In this document: piece after piece, positions 6,306-12,725 of the stretch
Position numbering within the stretch: the stretch's first letter is position 1
How the letters are laid out: the number at the start of each line of letters is the position of its first letter
Source of the DNA: CADEED01 sp046733635
GTDB lineage: Bacteria > Pseudomonadota > Gammaproteobacteria > Steroidobacterales > Steroidobacteraceae
Reading direction: 5' to 3'
Assembly: GCA_046733635.1 (NCBI GenBank)
Contig: JBKPPO010000255.1
Span: 1-21,606, forward strand
Length of the DNA: 21,606 nucleotides
Notes under the pieces: generated by a model
Seen by the model: only the letters and a program-made list of their open reading frames with translations
What the model was told of the DNA's origin: nothing
Databases searched by the model: none
Translations under genes and position numbers: made by a program

Positions 6306-7231
6306 GCCGCGGTCGTGGGGAAACGCGTGCGGGCCTGGTAGACCCGCAGGATGTCCGCCGCGAACTCCGCGAACACGCGCACCTTGGCGAGATGTTGCGT
6401 GGCGCGTGGATAGACCACGCTGAACGGTGGGCCTTCACAGGAATACTCGCGCAGGATCTCCACGAGCCTGCCTTCCGCCAGCGCCCGGCCGAGCAGCAGG
6501 TCCGTGGTCTGGATGATTCCCTGTCCTTCGAAGGCCGACATCAACAAGGGCTCCGAGGTGTTGAACGACAGCGCGAAGTTCAGCTTGAGCTTCTGCGTAC
6601 CGTCCTTCCCGTGCCTGAACTTCCACTCCGAGGGGCGAGAGGTATCGGTGCGCAGATAACCGATGTTGCGGTGATTGCGCAGATCCGCGGGCGTGCGCGG
6701 AACTCCGTGCGCGGCGATGTACGCGGGCGAAGCGCAGGTCACGAAGCGTGAGCTGGCGATGCGTCGGGCGATCAGGTCGGGCGTCTTCACCTCGCCGGAT
6801 CGCAGCGCCACGTCGATGTGTTCCCCGATGAGATCCACGTATCGGTCGTTGAAGCGGATCTCGAGCGTGATCTCCGGATATCGCGTCGTGAAGGCAGGCA
6901 GGGCGGGCAGCAGCAGATAGCGCCCGAAGGCCACGGGCATGTCGACGCGCAGCTTTCCTTGCGGCCGCGCTCGCGCATGCCGCATCTCGTCGTCAGCGGC
7001 CTGGAGCTCCGCGAGGATGCGTTTGCAGCGCTCCAGGTAAACGGCGCCTTCCGGGGAAACCGTAACTTTTCTTGTCGTACGGTGAAGTAAACGTGTACCG
7101 AGGTGCTTTTCGAGCTGGGCAACATAGCTCGAAGCCATGGCGCGCGACATGTCCATCGCGTCCGCCGCGCGCGCAAATGAGCCCATTTCCGCGACCTGGG
7201 TAAACACCCGCATTCCCTGGAGCTGGTCCAT
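6302..7231 (-). CDS. LysR-family transcriptional regulator
   Basis: A 309-residue LysR-type regulator. The winged helix-turn-helix covers about residues 1-60, with the family pattern MRVFTQVAEMGSFARAADAM followed by a recognition helix (MASSYVAQLEKHLGTRLLHRTTRKV). A linker helix and a two-lobed effector domain follow (PQGKLRVDMPVAFG, then the RFNDRYVDLIGEHIDVALRSG block). The start MDQLQGMRVF at 7231 is chosen because it gives the standard LysR N-terminus. A longer frame to 7321 would add 30 unrelated residues and cross a dyad. There is no Shine-Dalgarno sequence, but TACAAT lies eight bases before the ATG. It is divergent from a 60-codon membrane-peptide gene and downstream of the P450/acyl-AMP ligase genes, one of which may be its target. 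The effector is unknown. Confidence 0.9.
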   Translation of the reverse strand: MDQLQGMRVFTQVAEMGSFARAADAMDMSRAMASSYVAQLEKHLGTRLLHRTTRKVTVSPEGAVYLERCKRILAELQAADDEMRHARARPQGKLRVDMPVAFGRYLLLPALPAFTTRYPEITLEIRFNDRYVDLIGEHIDVALRSGEVKTPDLIARRIASSRFVTCASPAYIAAHGVPRTPADLRNHRNIGYLRTDTSRPSEWKFRHGKDGTQKLKLNFALSFNTSEPLLMSAFEGQGIIQTTDLLLGRALAEGRLVEILREYSCEGPPFSVVYPRATQHLAKVRVFAEFAADILRVYQARTRFPTTAA

Positions 7232-7239
7232 GGCGCGGG

Positions 7240-7245
7240 ATTGTA
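7240..7245 (-). promoter_or_regulatory. Candidate -10 box of lysR
   Basis: On the minus strand TACAAT (7245 down to 7240) matches TATAAT at five of six positions and ends eight bases before the lysR ATG. No convincing -35 hexamer is seen at 16-18 bp, so an activator or an extended contact may be needed. A start site at the ATG would give a leaderless message. Confidence 0.4.
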
Positions 7246-7253
7246 AAGCAAGG

Positions 7254-7280
7254 CCGGACAATGAATTTTGGTTTGTCCGG
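7254..7280. promoter_or_regulatory. Perfect 8-bp dyad upstream of lysR
   Basis: CCGGACAA (7254-7261) and TTGTCCGG (7273-7280) are exact complements with an 11-bp spacer, centred about 36 bp before the lysR start codon. The size and spacing resemble LysR-type autoregulatory sites, although the standard T-N11-A core is here A-N11-T. Confidence 0.5.
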
Positions 7281-7306
7281 TTTTTCGAAAGGGAACCGTC
7301 GGTTAG

Positions 7307-7327
7307 CTTGCAGTCACCCACTGCAAG
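7307..7327. promoter_or_regulatory. Perfect 8-bp dyad upstream of the small membrane-peptide gene
   Basis: CTTGCAGT (7307-7314), spacer CACCC, ACTGCAAG (7320-7327) is a perfect inverted repeat 24 bp before the ATG at 7352. It could be a second LysR-family binding site or a hairpin in the leader RNA of the small gene. Confidence 0.45.
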
Positions 7328-7351
7328 GTTTTCGTGAATCTGGAGATTCGT

Positions 7352-7534
7352 ATGTTCGTCGTCGACCGTTCAGCCCTCGCCGTGATCCTGCCGCTGGTGT
7401 TGCTGGTGGCCGTGGTGTTGTGGTCCAACCGTCCCGCCGAACCGGTGGTAACCGGCGTGGCCGGGCAGGGCGCCCGCGAAGAGCGGGCGCCGGATCGCAC
7501 TCAGACGGTAGCCGCCAACTTGCCTTCCAGGTGA
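7352..7534 (+). CDS. Small single-pass membrane peptide (60 residues)
   Basis: The ATG at 7352 is preceded by GGAG (7342-7345) at six bases of spacing, a good ribosome binding site. The product starts MFVVDRSALAVILPLVLLVAVVLW, one clear transmembrane helix (about residues 8-24). A Pro/Arg/Glu-containing tail of about 35 residues follows, probably outside or in the periplasm. It has no recognisable family. It is divergent from lysR across 120 bp with two dyads, a layout often seen for LysR-controlled genes. Its last 34 bases overlap the end of the convergent acyl-AMP ligase gene, and a strong hairpin lies in its coding region. These facts make the C-terminus, and the gene itself, less certain. 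A GTG at 7334 would add six residues. Confidence 0.45.
   Translation: MFVVDRSALAVILPLVLLVAVVLWSNRPAEPVVTGVAGQGAREERAPDRTQTVAANLPSR
7469..7491 (-). terminator. Strong GC hairpin just after the FAAL stop
   Basis: GGCGCCCGC (7469-7477), loop GAAGA, GCGGGCGCC (7483-7491) is a perfect nine-pair stem. On the minus strand it starts ten bases after the stop codon of the fatty acyl-AMP ligase gene, as a terminator would. There is no U-rich tract, so it may instead pause RNA polymerase or protect the 3' end. It also lies within the convergent 60-codon gene. Confidence 0.45.
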
Positions 7535-9492
7535 CGTGACAGCTCGGCGATCGTCGGAAAGTCGAACAGCTCGGTGAGGTCGACCATCCCGGGGTAGAGC
7601 TTGTCTATCTGCTCGTGGATCTCGATGAGCTTGAGCGAACTCGCGCCGATCTCGAACAGGTTGTCGTCCACGCTGATGTTGCGGTTCAACGCCGCGTCGC
7701 AGATGTCCTTGATGCGCCGCTCGATCTCGCTACTGGTCAGCTTCGAGCCACCGGCCGCCTCCAGTTGCGAGCGAAGTGCATCGAGCTCCGCGAGCTCCGT
7801 GGCGTACACGCCGTTCATGTAATCCTCTTCGAGCAGGTGACGCTGGATCTTGCCGCTCGTGGTCTTGGGGATGCGCTTCACCGGCACCACGTGCGCCACT
7901 TCGAGGCCTGTGTGTTCGTTCACCAGCCGGGCGATCTGCGAGGCGAGGGGCAGGAACTCCTTCATGTCCATGCGATGCAGGACGAACAGGATGAGATCGT
8001 CGGTGCTCGCGCCTTTCGCACGCACGCCCGCCGCCACGACCTTTCCGAGCTCCATGTTCTCGGCGCGGATGGCGATGTTCTCGATGTCGTGCGGGTAGTA
8101 GTTCTGCCCGTTGACGAAGATGATCTCTTTCGCGCGGCCGGTGATGTAGAGCTTGCCGCCCCGCATGAGGCCGAGATCGCCCGTGCGCAGCCAGCGGATC
8201 CCGTTCGAATCCGGGGCAGTGAATCCTTTTGCGTTCGCTTCCGGATTCTCGTAATAACCCTTGGTCACGTTGTCGCCGGCGATGAGCACGTGGCCCACGT
8301 GGCCATCGGGCACTTCGTTGTCCGCATCGTCCCCGATGCGCACCTTGCTGTACGGAATGGGCTGGCCCACGGCCATGATGTTCAGCGCATCCGGATGTTC
8401 CTTGATGAGCGCCGAGGGCTGTTTGCCCACGGCCAGTTCATGGCGGTTCACCGAAATGAACTCGTACATCTGTCCCGGCGGCTGCGGGAAGCTGACGACC
8501 AGCGTCGCTTCCGCGAGTCCGTACACGGGGTACATGGCAGTGCGCGAGAGACCCACGGGCGTGAGGCGCGCCATGAACTCGTCGGCGAGTTCCACGGAGA
8601 TCGGTTCGGCGCCGTTGTAGATCAGGCGCACCTTCGAGAGGTCGAGATCCTTAACGTCTCGGTCGCCGAGCACCTTGAGGTAGTGGCGATAACCGAAGTT
8701 CGGCGAGCTCGTGATCGTGACGCCCTTGCGGGAGGCGAACGTCATCCACAGCAGCGGCCGGCGGATGAACAGCTCCGTCGGCATCACATTGAGGTTCATG
8801 CGATGCGCGAACATCATGATGTGCATGCCGATGAGGCCCATGTCGTGGGTCAGCGGCATCCATGTGAGGTTCACGTCGTTCTCGGTCCACTGCGAAGCCT
8901 CGCCCGCGCCACGCGCGTTGGTGAGGATGTTGCGGTGGGTGAGCACGATGCCCTTGGGTTCACTCGTCGAGCCCGATGAGAACTGGATGAACGCGGTGTC
9001 GTCCGGTTTGACGTCGTGCACCTTGCCGGGCTTCGAGATGTCGCTGACGTTTTCCGCGAAGAACGCGCGCGCCGCCAGGTTGTCGTAGGTGGTTTGTTCG
9101 CCGGCGCCGCCCGCGAAACTGCCGATGCGATCCAGCGTCTTCTTGTCCGTATAGATGAACGGGTTGCCCAGCTTCTTCGCGATGCGCAGCAGTTTGTGTT
9201 TGTGCTCGTCGCTGATGCCGAGCGCCACGGGCACCGGGACGATGCCGCCGAGCATGCCCGCCCAGAACGCGTCCAGGAACTGCTCGTTGTTGGCGAGATA
9301 GATGATCAGCTTGTCGCCGGGCCGGGCGCCGAGCTTCTGCAGATGGAACAGGATGCCGAGCGCGCGATCGTGGAGTTCACCGTAGCTCACAACGCGTTCG
9401 CTGGTCTCGGTTTCGAGATAGCTGATGGTGCGCCTGACGCCGCGATTGTTCGCGAGCAGCTCGGCCAGGGTTTCGGCTTTGGTCATCGTCAT
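7501..9492 (-). CDS. Fatty acyl-AMP ligase (FAAL-type) with C-terminal carrier-protein domain
   Basis: A 663-residue ANL-superfamily enzyme. The adenylation domain (about residues 1-570) has the ATP loop FSSGSTSEPKG (171-181), WMPLTHDMGLIG, the YGLAEATL motif (324-331) that favours fatty acyl-AMP ligases over acyl-CoA synthetases, TGD (437-439) and the C-terminal catalytic Lys548 in TTSGKIQR. A carrier-protein domain follows (about 585-660), with FEIGASSLKL placing the phosphopantetheine Ser at about 619. FAALs activate a free fatty acid as acyl-AMP and pass it to a carrier thiol; here the acceptor is probably its own carrier domain. The start overlaps the P450 stop (ATGA, 9489-9492). No polyketide or peptide synthase follows, so the acyl acceptor after the carrier is unknown. 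Confidence 0.88.
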   Translation of the reverse strand: MTMTKAETLAELLANNRGVRRTISYLETETSERVVSYGELHDRALGILFHLQKLGARPGDKLIIYLANNEQFLDAFWAGMLGGIVPVPVALGISDEHKHKLLRIAKKLGNPFIYTDKKTLDRIGSFAGGAGEQTTYDNLAARAFFAENVSDISKPGKVHDVKPDDTAFIQFSSGSTSEPKGIVLTHRNILTNARGAGEASQWTENDVNLTWMPLTHDMGLIGMHIMMFAHRMNLNVMPTELFIRRPLLWMTFASRKGVTITSSPNFGYRHYLKVLGDRDVKDLDLSKVRLIYNGAEPISVELADEFMARLTPVGLSRTAMYPVYGLAEATLVVSFPQPPGQMYEFISVNRHELAVGKQPSALIKEHPDALNIMAVGQPIPYSKVRIGDDADNEVPDGHVGHVLIAGDNVTKGYYENPEANAKGFTAPDSNGIRWLRTGDLGLMRGGKLYITGRAKEIIFVNGQNYYPHDIENIAIRAENMELGKVVAAGVRAKGASTDDLILFVLHRMDMKEFLPLASQIARLVNEHTGLEVAHVVPVKRIPKTTSGKIQRHLLEEDYMNGVYATELAELDALRSQLEAAGGSKLTSSEIERRIKDICDAALNRNISVDDNLFEIGASSLKLIEIHEQIDKLYPGMVDLTELFDFPTIAELSRHLEGKLAATV

Positions 9493-10811
9493 CGGCGTTC
9501 CAGTTTCATCATGAGGGGATGTTTGGTGCGCAGGTTGATCTGCGCCTCGAGCTCGAGTGGTTTGTCGGGCACGTACGTGAGGCGGTACCGGCGGGCCACC
9601 TTATATAAGTGCATGTACATTTCATACAAGGCGAGGGATTCCCCGATGCAATGGCGCGGTCCGGCCGCGAAAGGCATGTAGGCGAAACGCGGACGTTCGC
9701 TTTCGTGCTCGGCATCGAATCGCTCCGGCCGGAAGCCGTCCGGGTCCTTCCAGTAGCGCGGATGGCGGTGCAGTAGATAGGGGCAGAGCAGTACGTCGGT
9801 GCCGGCAGGCACTTCGAAACCGGAGAGCGTGTCGGCGGCGATGGTGCGCCGGCTCAGCAGCCAGCCTGGCGGATACAACCGCAGTGCTTCGTCCACCACG
9901 TTCTTCGTGTAAGTCAGCGCTTCCATCTCCGCGAGCGAGGGCTCGGCCTTCTCCGCCGCCGCATCGATCTCCGCGTGCAGCAGCTTCTCGGCCGCGGGAT
10001 TCTGCGAGAGCAGGTACCAGGTCCAGTTGAGGCCGCTGGCGGTGGTCTCATGGCCGGCCACGATCAGCGTCATGGCCTCGTCGATGAGTTCCTTCTCCGT
10101 CATCGGCGCGCCCGTTTCCTTGTCGCGCGCTTCGATGAGCATCTGCAGGAAATCGAAGTGTTCGGTCTTCTCGGCGCGGCGGCGCATCGCGAGCGCGCCC
10201 ACGAGCTTCGCGAGCTGGCGGAAGCGGTAGGCGAACTTGAGATCGCGCGCGGGTTCCTTCGTCACGATGTCGAACGGATTGCCGCCCATCTCCTTGCCGA
10301 GCCGCTCGAGATCCGTGCCGAAGATCGAAAGGAGCACGATCTCCAGGGTGAGCTCGCTCATGTCGTCGGTGATGTTGATGAGCGCGCCCTCGGCCGCCTG
10401 CTTCTCCCACTTCGCGATGAAGCGTTCGTTGCAGGCATCGATGAGCTTGTTGAACTCCGTGACCATGCGGCGATGGAACATCGGCTGCATCATGTAGCGC
10501 TGGCGTTTCCACAGGTCGCCTTCGCTGGTCATGATGCCGTGGCCGAGCAGGATCTTGACGCGATCCAGGCCCGAGCCCTTGGTGTAGTTCTTGTGGTTCG
10601 ACACCAGCACGCGTTTGACGTCGTCCGGGTGGTTGATCACCCACATCTCGGCTTTGCGAGCCGGAGAGTAGAACCGGTAGATGTCCCCGTGGCGCTGGAA
10701 CAGCTCGGTCATCCGATGGATGGCTTCATCATCGGCGCCGATGTCGAACTGCGCCTCCGCCAGAGGGGGCAGGCGCGGGGAATTTTCCTCGTCTTGGGGC
10801 GTGGCAGACAT
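9489..10811 (-). CDS. Cytochrome P450
   Basis: A 440-residue soluble-type P450. It shows the I-helix oxygen-activation motif AGHETT (252-257), the K-helix ExxR as EALR (308-311), PERF (362-365) and the haem-binding loop FAAGPRHCIG with Cys388 as thiolate ligand. No N-terminal membrane anchor is present, so it is probably cytosolic and fed by separate ferredoxin or flavodoxin proteins, none of which is encoded here. The start MSATPQDEEN at 10811 is chosen because the frame further upstream is antisense to the divergent acyltransferase. A TATCAT box lies eight bases before this ATG with no Shine-Dalgarno sequence. Overlap with the following FAAL-carrier gene makes a carrier-bound or free fatty acid the most likely substrate; this is inference. 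Confidence 0.93.
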   Translation of the reverse strand: MSATPQDEENSPRLPPLAEAQFDIGADDEAIHRMTELFQRHGDIYRFYSPARKAEMWVINHPDDVKRVLVSNHKNYTKGSGLDRVKILLGHGIMTSEGDLWKRQRYMMQPMFHRRMVTEFNKLIDACNERFIAKWEKQAAEGALINITDDMSELTLEIVLLSIFGTDLERLGKEMGGNPFDIVTKEPARDLKFAYRFRQLAKLVGALAMRRRAEKTEHFDFLQMLIEARDKETGAPMTEKELIDEAMTLIVAGHETTASGLNWTWYLLSQNPAAEKLLHAEIDAAAEKAEPSLAEMEALTYTKNVVDEALRLYPPGWLLSRRTIAADTLSGFEVPAGTDVLLCPYLLHRHPRYWKDPDGFRPERFDAEHESERPRFAYMPFAAGPRHCIGESLALYEMYMHLYKVARRYRLTYVPDKPLELEAQINLRTKHPLMMKLERR

Positions 10812-10819
10812 GGGCGGCG

Positions 10820-10825
10820 ATGATA
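10820..10825 (-). promoter_or_regulatory. Candidate -10 box of the P450-FAAL operon
   Basis: On the minus strand TATCAT (10825 down to 10820) matches TATAAT at five of six positions and ends eight bases before the P450 ATG. There is no Shine-Dalgarno sequence and no clear -35 hexamer. A leaderless message is likely if this box is used. Confidence 0.4.
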
Positions 10826-10860
10826 CAGGGGATCGGCGTAATAGCCGTGGGACGCCGCGT

Positions 10861-10889
10861 TTGCAGCGGGCAGGCGATTCACCGACAAT
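10861..10889 (+). promoter_or_regulatory. Candidate promoter of the acyltransferase-ArnT-like operon
   Basis: TTGCAG (10861-10866), 17 bp, GACAAT (10884-10889) is a moderate sigma-70-like pair in the region divergent from the P450 gene. The predicted start near 10896 would suit translation from the GTG at 10917. Confidence 0.35.
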
Positions 10890-10916
10890 TCGCGCCTCTT
10901 TTTGCCGGCCCAAATC

Positions 10917-11684
10917 GTGGCAGACGAGCCCCCAAAAGATCAGCAAGCCGCAGGCGGACTGCGCAACACGCTCTACAAGAAGGAAACCCGTTCCAAGCGT
11001 CGAATGACGCCGATGCGGCGTTTCGCGTGGCGCATCGTCGCCGCGCTGGGCGTGGGACTCATCAAGATGTTCTGGCGCACCTGCAGGGTGGTGCGCGTGG
11101 TGGGTGACGAACATGCGGCGCAGGCCCTGTCGGAGAAGCCGTCGCTCATCCCCGTGTACTGGCACCAGCACCAGCTCTTTTGCGCCAAGTACCTGCTCGA
11201 TCAATCGCCGCGCGGGCTCAAGCTCGGGTTCCTCATCAGTCCCTCCGTGGACGGCGACATCGGCGTGATGATCGTCTCGAAGTTCGGCGGCCACTCGATT
11301 CGCGGCTCCGCCTCGCACACCGGTGCTCGCGCCTTGCGCGACTACTACGATGCGCTGGTGAAGCAGGGCATTTCGCCTTCGATCACGCCGGACGGCCCCA
11401 AGGGTCCGCGGTTCGTGTTCAAGCCTGGAGCCATCCTGCTTTCGCAGATGTCGCAGCGTCCGATGCTGCCACTGGCGTTTGCGGCCAGCCGCGCGTGGCT
11501 CATCGCCTGGGACAAGTTCGTCATTCCCTGGCCGTTCTCGAAGATCGTGATCGCCGTGGGTGCGCCGCGGCAGGTGCCGCGCACGCTGCAGCCCGCGGCC
11601 CTGGAAGCGCTGCAAAAGGAGATGGCCGTGGAGCTCAAGAATCTCTTCGCCACGGCGAGCAATGCGCTGAAGGCCGGCGCATGA
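10917..11684 (+). CDS. DUF374/LpxJ-type lysophospholipid acyltransferase family protein
   Basis: About 255 residues from the GTG at 10917. A basic N-terminus leads into a hydrophobic helix (RFAWRIVAALGVGLIKMF). Blocks typical of the DUF374 acyltransferase family follow: VYWHQHQLF in place of the HX4D box, ISPSVDGDIGVMIVSKFGG, IRGSASHTGARALRDY, ITPDGPKGPRFVFKPGA and PLAFAASRAW. Members such as LpxJ of epsilonproteobacteria add secondary acyl chains to lipid A; other members are uncharacterised. TTG 10902 or ATG 11004 are alternative starts; none has a good Shine-Dalgarno sequence. The stop overlaps the next start (ATGA, 11681-11684), linking it to glycosyltransferase genes. The substrate is inferred to be an envelope glycolipid. 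This is the second acyltransferase in the window and belongs to a different subfamily from the one at 3607. Confidence 0.85.
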   Translation: MADEPPKDQQAAGGLRNTLYKKETRSKRRMTPMRRFAWRIVAALGVGLIKMFWRTCRVVRVVGDEHAAQALSEKPSLIPVYWHQHQLFCAKYLLDQSPRGLKLGFLISPSVDGDIGVMIVSKFGGHSIRGSASHTGARALRDYYDALVKQGISPSITPDGPKGPRFVFKPGAILLSQMSQRPMLPLAFAASRAWLIAWDKFVIPWPFSKIVIAVGAPRQVPRTLQPAALEALQKEMAVELKNLFATASNALKAGA

Positions 11685-12406
11685 GCGTCGATTTCTCCGT
11701 GGTCGTGCCCGTGTGCAACGAGGCCGAGAACGTCGAGCCGCTGGTCCGCGAGATCCATGCCGCGATGTTCGCGCGCAATTACGAGATGATCTTCATCGAC
11801 GACGGCAGCACCGATGACACGGCGCTCATCCTCAAGCGGCTCAAGAGCGAGTTCCCGGCTCTGCGCGTGCTGCGCCATTCGTTTCGCAGCGGACAGAGCG
11901 CCGCGGTAGCGACCGGCGTGCGCGCCGCGCGCGCGCCCTGGATCGCCACGCTCGACGGCGACGGCCAGAACGATCCGGCCGACATCCCGAAGCTCATCGC
12001 CGAGCGCGATTCGGCCAATGGCCGCGGCGTGCTGCTCTTCATGGGCAATCGCAAGGCGAGCCGCAAGGACACGGCCTTCCGCAAGCTGCAGTCGGCCATC
12101 GCCAACGGCGTACGGTCCGGGTTGTTAGGCGACGGCACGCCCGACACCGGCTGCGGCATCAAGCTGTTCTCGCGGGAGCAATTCCTCGAGCTGCCGCGCT
12201 TCGATCACATGCATCGTTTCCTGCCGGCGTTGTTCCTGCGGCACGGCGCTCGCGTGGTTTCGGTTCCCGTCAGCCATCGCGCGCGCACCCGGGGCACCTC
12301 CAAGTACGGAATGCTCAATCGCCTCTGGGTGGGCATCGTCGACATCTTCGGCGTGATGTGGCTGCGCCGGCGTTACAAACCGGGCCTTCTGGTCCGGGAA
12401 GATTGA
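11681..12406 (+). CDS. GT2 glycosyltransferase, polyprenyl-phosphate sugar synthase-like
   Basis: A 241-residue family 2 glycosyltransferase of the dolichyl-phosphate mannose synthase/ArnC/GtrB type. It shows SVVVPVCNEAENVEPLV at the N-terminus, the nucleotide-binding IDDGSTDDT, LDGDGQNDP (DxD-type metal site) and a late RTRGTSKYGMLNR segment typical of the group. Unlike ArnC and GtrB it lacks the two C-terminal membrane helices, so it is probably a peripheral membrane enzyme like short DPM1 proteins. It would move a sugar from a nucleotide donor to undecaprenyl phosphate, for use by the ArnT-like enzyme two genes downstream. It starts within the stop of the acyltransferase gene and is followed ten bases later by the LAB_N gene. 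The sugar is unknown. Confidence 0.88.
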   Translation: MSVDFSVVVPVCNEAENVEPLVREIHAAMFARNYEMIFIDDGSTDDTALILKRLKSEFPALRVLRHSFRSGQSAAVATGVRAARAPWIATLDGDGQNDPADIPKLIAERDSANGRGVLLFMGNRKASRKDTAFRKLQSAIANGVRSGLLGDGTPDTGCGIKLFSREQFLELPRFDHMHRFLPALFLRHGARVVSVPVSHRARTRGTSKYGMLNRLWVGIVDIFGVMWLRRRYKPGLLVRED

Positions 12407-12416
12407 GGGCAAGCAG

Positions 12417-12725
12417 ATGAGAGGCGTCATCGGCGTTTATTTCGGCATCGTGCTCACTCCCTGGAAGCTCGTGGGGCTCGTGGGCGGACTCATGTTCATG
12501 GCCCGCTGGGTCGTGCAGGCCGTGGCCACCCGGCGCGCCGGCAAGCCGACCATCCCGCGCAGTTTCTGGATCATCAGCCTCATGGGCAGCGCGATGGTCA
12601 CCTCGTATTTCATCTGGGGCAAAAACGACGCCGTCGGCATCCTGACCAATCTGCTGCCGGCTTCGGTGGCGCTGTACAACCTCGTGCTCGACCTCAAGAA
12701 CGGACGTCCCGGCAACCATGCCTGA
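12417..12725 (+). CDS. LAB_N (lipid-A-disaccharide synthase N-terminal-like) small membrane protein
   Basis: A 102-residue integral membrane protein with about three hydrophobic helices (residues 8-28, 48-68 and 73-92). It has the family hallmarks FMARWVVQ, PRSFWIISLMGS and YFIWGKNDAVGILTNLLP. This domain is named for its occurrence at the N-terminus of some LpxB proteins. Stand-alone copies are commonly found beside GT2 and GT39/83 genes, as here, suggesting a helper role such as lipid-linked sugar handling; the activity is not established. The ATG at 12417 is preceded by GAGGG near 12405-12409. The last eight bases overlap the start of the ArnT-like gene, so the two are probably coupled. 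Confidence 0.87.
   Translation: MRGVIGVYFGIVLTPWKLVGLVGGLMFMARWVVQAVATRRAGKPTIPRSFWIISLMGSAMVTSYFIWGKNDAVGILTNLLPASVALYNLVLDLKNGRPGNHA

Noticed and set aside
10812..11615. N-terminal extension of the P450 frame to 11615
   Set aside because: It would be antisense to the DUF374 acyltransferase and has no recognisable sequence; the P450 starts normally at 10811.
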